Positions 51,040-60,149 of a stretch of DNA of 64,000 bases are shown here, one piece after another. The notes below the pieces were generated by a model, which saw only the letters and a program-made list of their open reading frames with translations, did no database searches and was not told the DNA's origin. Source of the stretch: an uncultured Bacilli bacterium (GTDB lineage Bacteria > Bacillota_I > Bacilli_A > RF39 > UBA660); contig CAKOKN010000001.1 in NCBI GenBank assembly GCA_934091055.1, positions 124,001-188,000 on the forward strand, written 5' to 3'. The position numbers and the translations under genes are program-made. Positions within the stretch are counted from its first letter, which is position 1. The number at the start of each line of letters is the position of its first letter.

Positions 51040-51849
51040 TTATTTATTTCTTTGTTTAATACATTTTAATAATCTTTTTACTTCTTCTGGCTTATTTGTT
51101 AATATGTCTTTACCATAATATTCTGAACCAGCTTCTGTACTTATTCCGTATCTATTAGCATATGAGTTTACGCCCTCTATTAATAGTGTCTTTGGATTAG
51201 GTATACTGCTAGTTGTTTTCTTAAATATCTCATCGCTTCCAAACTTAATTGCGTAGTATGGTTCTACTTTAGTTATATTACTAATTATGCTACTTCTTGT
51301 TTGATCTAACATAATGCAACTTAGTTTTAGATCTCCTCCAAAAATTTCATTTAATAATTTATTGTTTCTATAGTTAAAACGAAATCTTGGTTCTTTTGGC
51401 AATTCTTTACTTAATATTTTTACTGTTTCATCTATTATAAATGGAGTATCAATTTCTTGTTCTTCAAATAGGGCTAATCTATTTAGATTGTAGATTATAC
51501 TACTTGATTCTTGCTTTAGTAGTTCAGTGCATAACTGTACATCGTTTTGAGCAAACTCCGAGTATGCTATTTCTTCAGGATACATTCTACATATTGCGTG
51601 TGATATTTCTGGATCCTCTTTTAGGTAATTATAAGCAAACTTAAGTTTTCCTTTCATAGGTTTATTAGTTCCATCTATAGCTATTGATTCAATTGCTTTA
51701 GCTAAGATATACTTATAAATATTTGCTCCTTTATCTTGCATTTTGTATAATTCTTCTGTTGTAGGCATAAATAATTCTTTGTAATTACTCTCACTTTTGG
51801 TAAAATCATAATTATTTTTTAATACATCATTTACTTCTTTTCTAGTCAT
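51040..51849 (-). CDS. Hypothetical protein
   Basis: Unrecognised 269-residue soluble protein, mostly helical. Visible segments are KEDPEISHAICRMYPEEIAYSE, KELPKEPRFRFNYRNNKLLNEIFGGDLKLSC and a C-terminal ILTNKPEEVKRLLKCIKQRNK (quoted in part). No signal peptide, membrane helix or catalytic motif is evident. Start: ATG after AAGGGGGAAA. It lies between frr upstream and the Phe T-box downstream on the same strand and probably shares the frr transcript. Confidence 0.7.
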   Translation of the reverse strand: MTRKEVNDVLKNNYDFTKSESNYKELFMPTTEELYKMQDKGANIYKYILAKAIESIAIDGTNKPMKGKLKFAYNYLKEDPEISHAICRMYPEEIAYSEFAQNDVQLCTELLKQESSSIIYNLNRLALFEEQEIDTPFIIDETVKILSKELPKEPRFRFNYRNNKLLNEIFGGDLKLSCIMLDQTRSSIISNITKVEPYYAIKFGSDEIFKKTTSSIPNPKTLLIEGVNSYANRYGISTEAGSEYYGKDILTNKPEEVKRLLKCIKQRNK

Positions 51850-51872
51850 TTTAATTTCCCCCTTAATTAAAA

Positions 51873-52415
51873 CTATATTGTCATTAAGTCTTTTTCTTTC
51901 TCTTTTAATTTTTCATCAATTATTTTATTGTACTCTTGAATTAAGTCTTGAACTTTTACTTCAGCATTCTTTTCATCATCTTCGGGTAATTCTAGAGTCT
52001 CTAATGATTTATTAGCATCTTGTCTAATATTTCTAAGTGCTATTTTAGCTTCTTCTGCTAAAGCTTTTACTTGTTTAACTAATTCTTTTCTTCTATCTTC
52101 TGTAAGTGCAGGTATTACTATAAATACTACTTCACCATTGTTGTTTGGTGTTACTCCTAAGTTAGCTTCAAAGATAGCTTTCTCGATAGCTCCTAGAGCA
52201 CTTCTATCAAATGGTTTTATTGATAGTTGTCTTGCTTCAGGAACTGAGATATTTGCTAAACTTTTTATTGGTGTTGGTACTCCATAGTATTCTACTAATA
52301 CACCATCTAACATTGAAGGATTAGCTCTTCCTGCTCTAACATTTAAAAATTTATTTTCTAGTGATTCGATAGTTAACATCATTTTTGATTCTGTGTTATT
52401 TAATATTTCTTCCAT
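51873..52415 (-). CDS. frr: Ribosome recycling factor
   Basis: Splits post-termination ribosomes together with EF-G. The 180-residue protein has the RRF signature from end to end: FLNVRAGRANPSMLDGVLVEYYG (about residues 23-45, quoted in part as RAGRANPSMLDGV), LSIKPFDRSALGAIEKAI, ALTEDRRKELVKQVKALAEEAKIALRNIR (ALTEDRRKELVKQVK) and DANKSLE. Shine-Dalgarno AAAAAGGAGAT. pyrH, its classic neighbour, is not present; the next gene downstream is unknown. Confidence 0.97.
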   Translation of the reverse strand: MEEILNNTESKMMLTIESLENKFLNVRAGRANPSMLDGVLVEYYGVPTPIKSLANISVPEARQLSIKPFDRSALGAIEKAIFEANLGVTPNNNGEVVFIVIPALTEDRRKELVKQVKALAEEAKIALRNIRQDANKSLETLELPEDDEKNAEVKVQDLIQEYNKIIDEKLKEKEKDLMTI

Positions 52416-52520
52416 AATATCTCCTTTTTACATATGCTATTTTACCATATTTTTGCTTTTATGTAAACATTTATACTTGTTTTTCTTTAATTATTGCTTT
52501 TATACAAAACATAAATAGTT

Positions 52521-52582
52521 TATTTTAGAGACTTAGGAATAAGGCTCTAAAATACTCGGGGAAGACCTCAAGGCTTCCCGAG
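52521..52582 (+). repeat. Twin-hairpin repeat, copy 5
   Basis: Hairpin A: TATTTTAGAG (52521-52530) with CTCTAAAATA (52545-52554), loop ACTTAGGAATAAGG. Hairpin B abuts: CTCGGGGAAG with CTTCCCGAG (52555-52582, one bulged G), loop ACCTCAAGG. It lies 16 bases after the stop of the glycosyltransferase gene (minus strand). Confidence 0.9.
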
Positions 52583-52598
52583 AAATAATAAATAAATA

Positions 52599-53693
52599 TT
52601 ACTTTAATAATTCTTCTAGTATTTCTTTATTTCTTAGTAATCTTTCATCTTTTGGAGACATTTCAAGAGCTTTATTAGTATAATAAAGAGCTTCTATTAA
52701 TCTATTTTGTTTATACATACAAATAGATAAGAGATCATAGACTGTGTTATCCCAACTAAATACTTCATTTATATAAGTCTTTTGATGACTTTTAATATTT
52801 AAAGCTTTAAGTAAATATTTAGAAGCTCTTTTATAATCTTCTTCCTCATACTCTAGTATACCTCTTTCAACATAAGCATCTCTTAAATACGGAGCTTCTT
52901 TAATAGCTTTATCTAACCACATTCTAGCTTCTTCTAGTCTATTTAAGTGTTTATACGATCTTGCTATAAAACGCATTGAAGCTGCTCTTTCATCTTTCCA
53001 AGTAGCGGTTTTTAAGTTTAAATGTTTTATTAGAGTATCTATACTTTCTTCCCATCTACCATAATACATATATTCTCTTCCTAGGTAATGAGTATTACGA
53101 TCATCATTAGGACTTTCTTTAATAGATAACTCTAATAGAGGTAGATAATTACTACGAGACTTTGTTTGATCAGGATAATGATTTAATGTTATAGTATCAA
53201 TTGTTATCATATTTTCTTTATCACTACCAGTATAGGTTAACACTTCGTGAACAGGATGTGTCCATTTATAATTCTTTCTTTGATGAATTTTATCTATGTA
53301 GAAACTAACTATTGGTTTATCATTATTATCTAAACTCCAGTTATAATTATATCTTGCCCTAGTAGTAGAAGTACTCCAGTGATCCTCTAGTTCTTTACGC
53401 CAGCCTTCTTTAAATACTTCGTCAAAGTCTTGACAAACACAAATATCAAAATCTTCTGGTACTAAACTAAGAGATTTATTTCTTGCTGTATCAAACCTCC
53501 AAGGATCTATTTTGGCGACAGTTACCTCTACTTTGTCTAATTTTTTTAGTAATTCTACAGTGTTATCTGTAGATCCTGTATCTAATACATAGATAGCATC
53601 TGCTTCTTTTACTGAGTTATACCAAGTATCTATAAACTTCTCTTCATTCTTACATATTCCATATACACATACTTTATATTTATTTCTTTGCAT
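52599..53693 (-). CDS. Family 2 glycosyltransferase with TPR repeats
   Basis: 364-residue cytoplasmic protein. Residues 7-190 are a GT-A glycosyltransferase domain (VYGICKNEEKFIDTWYNSV, the nucleotide-sugar site VLDTGSTDNTVELL, and a DxD-like CQDFDEVFKEGW). Residues 195-364 are at least four tetratricopeptide-like repeats (TRAYK-type helices such as RDAYVERGILEYEEEDYKRASKYL, shown in part). Such SunS-like enzymes transfer sugars to peptides or surface polymers; the acceptor is unknown. It stands alone between twin-hairpin copy 5 and the arc operon. Confidence 0.85.
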   Translation of the reverse strand: MQRNKYKVCVYGICKNEEKFIDTWYNSVKEADAIYVLDTGSTDNTVELLKKLDKVEVTVAKIDPWRFDTARNKSLSLVPEDFDICVCQDFDEVFKEGWRKELEDHWSTSTTRARYNYNWSLDNNDKPIVSFYIDKIHQRKNYKWTHPVHEVLTYTGSDKENMITIDTITLNHYPDQTKSRSNYLPLLELSIKESPNDDRNTHYLGREYMYYGRWEESIDTLIKHLNLKTATWKDERAASMRFIARSYKHLNRLEEARMWLDKAIKEAPYLRDAYVERGILEYEEEDYKRASKYLLKALNIKSHQKTYINEVFSWDNTVYDLLSICMYKQNRLIEALYYTNKALEMSPKDERLLRNKEILEELLK

Positions 53694-53727
53694 ATATTAC
53701 TCCCTTCTAAATAATATATGTAAAGAA

Positions 53728-53765
53728 AAATAAGAGAATACTTTTTATTTTATATTCTCTTATTT
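53728..53765 (-). terminator. Terminator after arcD
   Basis: On the minus strand a 13-pair stem, AAATAAGAGAATA (53765-53753) with TATTCTCTTATTT (53740-53728), followed by TTCTTT. Confidence 0.8.
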
Positions 53766-53776
53766 ATTAATATATT

Positions 53777-55315
53777 TTAGTGAGCTACTTGTAGTATTAA
53801 TGAGAAAATACTTAGTATTAATATGTTTGCTATAGCAATTGTTACTACTATTTTTAGAGCCCATCTAAACCAAGTTGAGTATTCTACTTTTGCTAGAGCA
53901 AGTCCACCCATTATTGCTCCGCAAGTTGGTGTTATTAAGTTTACTAGTCCGTTTGCTGATACGATAGTCATTACTGCTACTTCTACACTGTATCCTAATT
54001 GTGATGCTAATGGCGCTATTATTGGTGTAGATAATGTAGCAAGTCCAGATGATGATGGTACTAGTATTGATAATACTATATGTAAGATATAGTTAAGTGG
54101 GATAAAGGCCATTTGTGGCATCTTTGATAGTATGTTAGCAGCATTGTAAATGATATAGTTATCTAAGTATGTCTCTTGCATTAGAACACTTGCTCCTCTT
54201 GCAATAGCAATAACTAGAATAACTCCAATCATATCGTCTGCTCCATCTACAAATGTGTCTACAAAGCTCTTTTCACCAAACTTATTAATGATTGCTATGA
54301 TAATTGACATTATTAAGAACCATAATGCTGCTTCATAGAACCACCAATCTCCTAGTGCTTCTCCTGTTAACCATCCTGTAAACTTATAGAAGAATGTTAC
54401 ACCAAATTCTCCCCAAGGGATAAAGCCTATTACCATTACGATGAATGTTAAAGCAAATAGGATTAATGTAACTTTTTGTTTACCAGATAATGTTACAACT
54501 TCATTTTCTTTCTTACTATTTTTTTCGTGTTCTTCAAAACTACCGTATTTCTTTTCTGCAGCTTTTTGTTCTCTTAATGATAGGAATGTTGATCCTTTGT
54601 CTTTCTTTACTTTTTTAGCGTATTGTAGAACAAAGAATGTTGATATAGCGTATGTTGTTAGCCATATGAATACGGCAATTAGTATTACTACTCCGTGATT
54701 AGCACTAACTGATGCTGGTAAGGCACTTAGAGCTACTCCTGTAGCGAATGGGTTTACTGTTGAACCTAGGCATCCTGAACCTGCTCCTAGTAATACTACA
54801 GCTGATCCTACTAATGGATCCATACCAGCGGCCATCATTGTAGCAGCTAGTAATACATAGAAACCTACTGTTTCTTCTAGCATACCATAAGTTGTTCCAC
54901 ATACTGAGAAGATAAACATTAATATTGGTATTAGTAGTAGTTCTCTTCCCTTTAGTTTGTTTACTAATACTTTTATTCCTGTTTCTAAAGCTTTTGTTTT
55001 ATTGATTACTGCTAGTAAGCCTCCTAGCATCATAATAAATATGCCGACATCAATTGCATTTTCAAACCCCAAGATTGGTGCTTTTAATACTTGTGATAAG
55101 CTTGCACCTACTGTTCCACTTCCGTCTACAATCTTTTGTACTTCTTCTGTTTCAGCTTCTTCTTTAGTTCCATCTACATATTCTGTAGTAGTAGTTTTTG
55201 TACCGTCTACAAATTGTGCTTTAGGAAGTACGTGAGATAATATTCCTAATCCAAATATTAAAATAAGGATTATTGAGAATGACGAAAGTAGTACTTTCTT
55301 TCTTTTTTTACTCAT
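53777..55315 (-). CDS. arcD: YfcC/ArcD-type arginine-ornithine antiporter
   Basis: Membrane carrier of the YfcC (DcuC-like) family, placed in the arc operon and therefore the likely arginine/ornithine exchanger of the pathway. The 512-residue protein has about 12 hydrophobic segments and the family stretches GVFIMMLGGLLAVINKT, GTTYGMLEETVGFY, SGLATLSTPIIAPLASQLG and LITPTCGAIMGGLALAKV. The exact substrate is assigned from the operon, not from the sequence. It is the last gene, after a 130-base spacer holding a stem-loop, and ends at a strong terminator. Confidence 0.85.
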   Translation of the reverse strand: MSKKRKKVLLSSFSIILILIFGLGILSHVLPKAQFVDGTKTTTTEYVDGTKEEAETEEVQKIVDGSGTVGASLSQVLKAPILGFENAIDVGIFIMMLGGLLAVINKTKALETGIKVLVNKLKGRELLLIPILMFIFSVCGTTYGMLEETVGFYVLLAATMMAAGMDPLVGSAVVLLGAGSGCLGSTVNPFATGVALSALPASVSANHGVVILIAVFIWLTTYAISTFFVLQYAKKVKKDKGSTFLSLREQKAAEKKYGSFEEHEKNSKKENEVVTLSGKQKVTLILFALTFIVMVIGFIPWGEFGVTFFYKFTGWLTGEALGDWWFYEAALWFLIMSIIIAIINKFGEKSFVDTFVDGADDMIGVILVIAIARGASVLMQETYLDNYIIYNAANILSKMPQMAFIPLNYILHIVLSILVPSSSGLATLSTPIIAPLASQLGYSVEVAVMTIVSANGLVNLITPTCGAIMGGLALAKVEYSTWFRWALKIVVTIAIANILILSIFSLILQVAH

Positions 55316-55401
55316 TTCTTTTTTACCTCCTTATATATAGTTTTGAGTATATTACTATATATTTCTTTTTGTTATTATAGATAATTATTTAATGTAATTT
55401 T

Positions 55402-55435
55402 AATGCACTGTTTTAATTATTGGGGGTAGTGCATT
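55402..55435 (-). other. Stem-loop between arcC and arcD
   Basis: AATGCACT (55402-55409) pairs with AGTGCATT (55428-55435) around an 18-base loop. On the arc (minus) strand no T-run follows, so it is more likely an mRNA processing or stability element than a terminator. Confidence 0.4.
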
Positions 55436-55447
55436 TTTAGTAGTGAT

Positions 55448-56383
55448 TCACCTCCTCTTTATTACTGTACCTGTTAGTCCGTTTAGTGCTTCACTAGCTT
55501 TTTCTAAGGAACTTATTATAGCAGTTTTAGTATCGGAATCTTTTACAAAGTCGATGCAGGCTTCTACTTTTGGAAGCATACTTCCTTTAGCAAAGTGTCC
55601 TTTATTGATATAGTCTTCTCCTTCTTCAATAGTTAGTGTATCTAGAGCTATTTGATTACTTGTATTATAGTTTAGGTATACTTTATCTATTGATGTTAGG
55701 ATAAGAAGTTTATCAGCATCGATTAATTTTCCTAAAAGAGCTGCTGATCTATCTTTATCGATTACAGCTTCTACTCCTTTAAGAGTGTTACCTTCTTTTA
55801 CTACGGGGATACCTCCTCCTCCGACTGCTATGACGATATTACCTTCATCTACTAGTTTTTTTATTAAGTTCTTTTCAATAATATCTATTGGTCTAGGAGA
55901 TGGTACTACTCTCCTATAACCACGACCAGCGTCTTCAATCATTGTATAGCCTTTTTCTTTTACTAATTTATCACTTTCTTCTTTACTATAGAACATTCCT
56001 ATAGGTTTAGTTGGATTAGTAAAAGCACTATCTTTTTGATCAACTAAGACCTGTGTTATCAAGGTTCCACAATCTTTAGCTATACCTTCTTTAGTTAATT
56101 CTTCTTGAAGACATTGCTGAAGTTGATAACCTATATAACCTTGACTCATACTGCCACATTCGGCAAATGGCATACTAGGAGTACCTGCTTCTCCATTGGA
56201 AGAGTACTCCATAGCTAAAGCTATTTGTCCTACTTGTGGACCATTCCCGTGTGTAACTACTATTTGGTTACCCTCTTTTACTAGCTTGATCATTATTTTT
56301 GCTACTTGTTTTAATAGAGATAATTGCTCTTCAGGTGTTTTTCCAAGAGCGTTTCCTCCTAGTGCTACTACTATTTTACTCAT
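55448..56383 (-). CDS. arcC: Carbamate kinase
   Basis: Last step of the arginine deiminase pathway: carbamoyl phosphate plus ADP gives ATP, CO2 and ammonia. The 311-residue enzyme has the amino-acid-kinase opening VVALGGNALG (residues 4-13), GNGPQVG, IAVGGGGIPVV (about residue 205), and the ADP-binding GVEAVIDKDRSAALLG. It overlaps the end of arcB by eight bases. It is the ATP-yielding enzyme of the route. Confidence 0.97.
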   Translation of the reverse strand: MSKIVVALGGNALGKTPEEQLSLLKQVAKIMIKLVKEGNQIVVTHGNGPQVGQIALAMEYSSNGEAGTPSMPFAECGSMSQGYIGYQLQQCLQEELTKEGIAKDCGTLITQVLVDQKDSAFTNPTKPIGMFYSKEESDKLVKEKGYTMIEDAGRGYRRVVPSPRPIDIIEKNLIKKLVDEGNIVIAVGGGGIPVVKEGNTLKGVEAVIDKDRSAALLGKLIDADKLLILTSIDKVYLNYNTSNQIALDTLTIEEGEDYINKGHFAKGSMLPKVEACIDFVKDSDTKTAIISSLEKASEALNGLTGTVIKRR

Positions 56384-57374
56384 CTATATCACCAAGAGTG
56401 GCAAGCATTACAGCTTTAATAGTGTGTAGTCTATTTTCTGCTTCATCAAATACTTTAGAAGAAGGAGATGTAAATACTTCATCAGTTACTTCCATTTCTT
56501 TTAAACCGAATTTTTCATATATGTTCTTACCAATAGTGGTATTTAGATCGTGAAATGATGGCAAGCAGTGTAAGAATATAGCATTTGGATTAGCATTATT
56601 CATTACATCTTTATTTACTTGATATGGTTTTAATAAAGATATTCTTTCTTTCCAAACTTCATCTGGTTCTCCCATTGAAACCCATACATCTGTGTATATA
56701 GCATCGGCATTAGCAGTAGCTTCTTGAACATTCTCAGTAGTACTGATAGTTCCTCCTGTAGTTAATGCTATCTCTTGGCATTCTTTAATTAATTCTTCTT
56801 TTGGCCATAATTCTTTTGGACCACAAGCTATAAAATGAATACCCATTTTAGCAGATATTACCATAAGAGAATTAGCTACATTATTTCTAGCGTCTCCCAT
56901 AAATACTAATTTTATTCCTTTTAGGTGACCGAAGGACTCTTCTATTGTCATTACATCTGCTAACATTTGTGTTGGATGAAATTCATTAGTAAGTCCGTTC
57001 CATACTGGTTTATCTGAGTATTTAGCTAGATTTTCAACTATTTCTTGATCAAAACCACGATACTCTATACCATCATACATTCTTGCTAATACTTTAGCAG
57101 TATCTTCAATACTTTCTTTTTTACCCATCTGACTACCAGTAGGTCCTAGATATGTAGTATTCATACCTAAGTCATAACTTGCTACCTCAAAGGCGCATCT
57201 TGTTCTAGTGGAATCTTTTTCGAATAGTAAGACTACATTCTTTCCTTTTAGTTGGTCTTGTCTAATTCCCTCTTGTTTTTCTTTTTTTAGTTTTTTTGAT
57301 AAGTCTAGAAGATATCTGATTTCTTCAGGTGTATAATCTAGTAATTTTAAAAAGTCTCTTCCTTTTAAGTTCAT
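56376..57374 (-). CDS. arcB: Ornithine carbamoyltransferase, catabolic
   Basis: Phosphorolyses citrulline to ornithine and carbamoyl phosphate. The 332-residue enzyme has the carbamoyl-phosphate site STRTRC (residues 55-60), the FHPTQMLADVMTIEE segment, LVFMGDARNNVANSL, and the ornithine site HCLPSFHD, where most members have HCLPAFHD. The catabolic (rather than biosynthetic) role comes from its place between arcA and arcC. The arcC start lies inside its last eight bases. Confidence 0.97.
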   Translation of the reverse strand: MNLKGRDFLKLLDYTPEEIRYLLDLSKKLKKEKQEGIRQDQLKGKNVVLLFEKDSTRTRCAFEVASYDLGMNTTYLGPTGSQMGKKESIEDTAKVLARMYDGIEYRGFDQEIVENLAKYSDKPVWNGLTNEFHPTQMLADVMTIEESFGHLKGIKLVFMGDARNNVANSLMVISAKMGIHFIACGPKELWPKEELIKECQEIALTTGGTISTTENVQEATANADAIYTDVWVSMGEPDEVWKERISLLKPYQVNKDVMNNANPNAIFLHCLPSFHDLNTTIGKNIYEKFGLKEMEVTDEVFTSPSSKVFDEAENRLHTIKAVMLATLGDIDE

Positions 57375-57378
57375 TTTG

Positions 57379-58623
57379 TTACAAATCCTCCCTAATTAAT
57401 GGCATACTCATACATCTTGGGCCTCCACGACCTCTAGATAGTTCTGCACTATGCATTTCAAATACTTTAATACCGTGTTCTCTTAAGATATTATTAGTAA
57501 TATTATTTCTATTATAGACTACTACTACTCCTGGAGCTATACAAAGTGTATTTGTTCCATCGTTCCATTGTTCTCTTTCTGATGATATTTTTTCTCCTCC
57601 AGCACAAGGTATTAGTTCTATTTTTCTTCCTAAGTATTTTTCTAATATTTCTTCTAGTGAACCAGTTACTTCTTTTACATTTAAGTCTTCATCACTATCA
57701 GGAATATCTCCTTCAGTTATTTCGAATACTTGAAGTGTTTCCATTATACCTGGATGGTATGTGAATTTATCAAAATCTATTTGTGTAAATACGGTATCTA
57801 AGTGCATAAAGGCTCTTGATACTGGTATATTGAAGGCTAAGATTGTATCCATTTCACAATCTGGATTTTTAAATAGATTTTTAGCTAATTCATCTATAGC
57901 TCCTGCTTCAGTTCTTTGAGAAATACCTACTGCTAGAATGTGATTATTTAAGTTTAGAACATCACCACCTTCAATGTGATATGGTAAGTATCTATCATAA
58001 TACTTTTCTAATTGGCCCTTATAATCTGGATGGTAATTAAAGATATATTCAGCGTATATTGTTTCTCTATTTCTAGTTACTGAATACATTTTATTTAGAA
58101 TTACACCATTTCCTGCACTAGCAAATGGATCTCTTGTAAAGTATAAGTTAGGCATTGGGTCTGCTAGAAAATCAGACTCTTCACTAACTAAGTCAACTAG
58201 AGATTTTTCTATTTCTCTTTTGGCTCTTGGTATTTCAATTAGTTTTATTCCTTCCATTGTTTTTAAAACTAATTCTTTTTTGTTTACGAAGCTTTTTAGA
58301 TACTCAAATACTAAGTTTTTATATTTAGGAGTTCTAATTCCTGCCTCATAGATAAATTGTCTGATGAATTTATTTTCTATTTCATCACTTAGTTCTAAGA
58401 CCTCTGCCATTAAGTCTTCTAGATAGACAACTTCTATTCCATTTGCTCTTAGTATGTGAGCAAATTCATCGTGTTCTTCTTGAGCTATTGGTAAAAATGG
58501 GATATCATCAAATAGTAATCTACTTAATGAATCTGGTGTTAAGTTAAGTAATTCTTTACCTGGTCTATGAAGTAACACTTTCTTTAGAGGCGCTATCTCA
58601 CTTTTTACGTTTATCGCGTACAT
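57379..58623 (-). CDS. arcA: Arginine deiminase
   Basis: Hydrolyses arginine to citrulline and ammonia, the first step of the pathway. The 414-residue enzyme has the family motifs IAPLKKVLLHRPGKEL, FTRDPFASAGNGVILN, HIEGGDVLNLN, the His in FMHLDTVFTQID, and the catalytic Cys404 in RCMSMPLIREDL at the C-terminus. Shine-Dalgarno AAGGAAGGAGAG. The four arc genes form one operon downstream of the amino-acid ABC transporter; a TATAAT (58669-58664) without a good -35 and a small leader hairpin precede it. Confidence 0.98.
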   Translation of the reverse strand: MYAINVKSEIAPLKKVLLHRPGKELLNLTPDSLSRLLFDDIPFLPIAQEEHDEFAHILRANGIEVVYLEDLMAEVLELSDEIENKFIRQFIYEAGIRTPKYKNLVFEYLKSFVNKKELVLKTMEGIKLIEIPRAKREIEKSLVDLVSEESDFLADPMPNLYFTRDPFASAGNGVILNKMYSVTRNRETIYAEYIFNYHPDYKGQLEKYYDRYLPYHIEGGDVLNLNNHILAVGISQRTEAGAIDELAKNLFKNPDCEMDTILAFNIPVSRAFMHLDTVFTQIDFDKFTYHPGIMETLQVFEITEGDIPDSDEDLNVKEVTGSLEEILEKYLGRKIELIPCAGGEKISSEREQWNDGTNTLCIAPGVVVVYNRNNITNNILREHGIKVFEMHSAELSRGRGGPRCMSMPLIREDL

Positions 58624-58634
58624 TATTTCTCTCC

Positions 58635-58669
58635 TTCCTTGTAGTAGTCTCCTACTATAGATAATTATA
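58635..58669 (-). promoter_or_regulatory. arcA upstream region: -10 and leader hairpin
   Basis: Minus-strand TATAAT (58669-58664) has only TATAAA at the -35 place, suggesting an activator-dependent promoter. A hairpin AGTAG-GAGA-CTACT lies between it and the Shine-Dalgarno. An AT-rich stretch TATAAATATAAG just upstream resembles half of an ArgR box, weakly. Confidence 0.4.
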
Positions 58670-58693
58670 TCATATTTTTGCTTATATTTATAC

Positions 58694-59419
58694 TTATTTT
58701 GTTGTTTTTGATAGAAAATCTTTTAATCTTTCATTGTCTTTATTATTAAAAGCTTCTTTAGTAGTACCTGAAAATGATATTTTTCCCTCATCAATGAAGA
58801 TTAATTTAGTAGCGCACTTCTTTATGAAATTCATTTCGTGAGATACTATGATACTTGTGATGCCTGAATCTGTTATTTTTTTTATTAGGTCTAGAACTTC
58901 TCCAACCATTTCAGGATCTAGAGCAGATGTTGGTTCATCAAAGAGGATAATGTCAGGGTTCATTATTAATGATCTTATAATGGCTACTCTTTGACTTTGA
59001 CCTCCTGATAGTTCTTCTGGATAATAGTCTTTCTTATCTAATAAATCTATTTTTTCTAATAGTTCTTTAGCTTTTTTTATAGCTTCTTTTTCAGTCATTA
59101 GTTTTAGCTCTACTGGAGCTAGTATAATATTTTGAAGTACAGTTAGATTAGAGAATAAATTGAATTGCTGGAAGACCATACCTATTTTAGCTCTTATTCT
59201 TGATAAGTCGACGCCTTTTTTAGTGATATCTTCTCCTTCAAAGATTATACTACCACTAGTGGGTGCTTCAATCATATTAAGGCATCTTAGGAATGTTGAT
59301 TTACCGCATCCTGATGGTCCTATTATAGCTATTATGTCTCCTTTTTCAACTTTTAAATTTATTCCTTTTAGTACTTCTAGTTTTCCAAACTTCTTTTTTA
59401 AATCTTTAACTTCTAGCAT
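58694..59419 (-). CDS. Polar amino-acid ABC transporter ATPase (GlnQ/ArtP-like)
   Basis: Cytoplasmic ATPase of a polar amino-acid importer. The 241-residue protein has Walker A IIGPSGCGKSTFLRCLN (about residues 33-49), Q-loop VFQQFNLFSNLTVLQN, signature EELSGGQSQRVAI, Walker B DIILFDEPTSALDPE and the switch IVSHEMNF. It overlaps the permease gene by 14 bases and is followed by arcA. Arginine is the probable substrate because of the arc operon next door; sequence alone gives only polar amino acids. Confidence 0.94.
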   Translation of the reverse strand: MLEVKDLKKKFGKLEVLKGINLKVEKGDIIAIIGPSGCGKSTFLRCLNMIEAPTSGSIIFEGEDITKKGVDLSRIRAKIGMVFQQFNLFSNLTVLQNIILAPVELKLMTEKEAIKKAKELLEKIDLLDKKDYYPEELSGGQSQRVAIIRSLIMNPDIILFDEPTSALDPEMVGEVLDLIKKITDSGITSIIVSHEMNFIKKCATKLIFIDEGKISFSGTTKEAFNNKDNERLKDFLSKTTK

Positions 59420-60137
59420 TATTTAGTCTCCTCTCTAGAGCATTAACTGCTTTTGATAAGCCTAAGGTCATTATTAAGTATATAATGGCTATTATTATTA
59501 ATGGGAAGAAATAGTCATATGTTCTTGAGGCTATGATATCTGAAGCTTTAGTTAGTTCTATTACTCCTATATAGGCTCCTACTGAAGTTTCTTTTAATAG
59601 AGTTATGAATTCATTTCCTAAAGCAGGTAATATATTTCTAAAGGCTTGAGGAAGAACGATATGTCTCATTACTTTGGAGTACTTTAGTCCTAGGGCATAG
59701 CCGGCTTCCATTTGGCCTTTAGGTACTGAATTTATACCTGCTCTTATGATCTCTGATACATAAGCTCCAGAGTTTATACCAAAGGCTAGAATAGCTACTA
59801 TGACAATATTTATATTAGTTGATTTAAATATTACATAATAGATTATCATAAGCTGCAAGATAACTGGTGTTCCTCTTATGATATTTACATAGGCTTTTGA
59901 TATCTTATTTCCAATCTTCATCTTTTTGTTATTATCATAATTATTTCTTATTAATGATATTATTACTCCTATTACAATACCTATAATAACAGCAAATAAA
60001 GCTATAATTACGGTATTAAATAATCCTTCTAATATATATTCATATCTATTATCATAGATAATTGTTTGATAAAAAGAATCTCCTATACTTTTAAAGAAAC
60101 TAAATATTTTATCAAAAAAATTCATAAATGCTTTCAT
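59406..60137 (-). CDS. Polar amino-acid ABC transporter permease
   Basis: Membrane subunit of the same importer. The 243-residue protein has five hydrophobic helices, the HisM/GlnP-type N-terminal region YEYILEGLFNTVIIALFAVI and the coupling EAA loop AYVSEIIRAGINSVPKGQMEAGYALGLKYSK (shown in parts). It sits between the binding protein gene (13 bases away) and the ATPase gene (overlapping), so the three are one transcript. Confidence 0.94.
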   Translation of the reverse strand: MKAFMNFFDKIFSFFKSIGDSFYQTIIYDNRYEYILEGLFNTVIIALFAVIIGIVIGVIISLIRNNYDNNKKMKIGNKISKAYVNIIRGTPVILQLMIIYYVIFKSTNINIVIVAILAFGINSGAYVSEIIRAGINSVPKGQMEAGYALGLKYSKVMRHIVLPQAFRNILPALGNEFITLLKETSVGAYIGVIELTKASDIIASRTYDYFFPLIIIAIIYLIMTLGLSKAVNALERRLNNARS

Positions 60138-60149
60138 AATAATACTCCT

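Noticed and set aside
55402..55435. Stem-loop between arcC and arcD as a terminator of the arc mRNA
   Set aside because: The T-run is on the plus strand, while the arc genes are transcribed on the minus strand.
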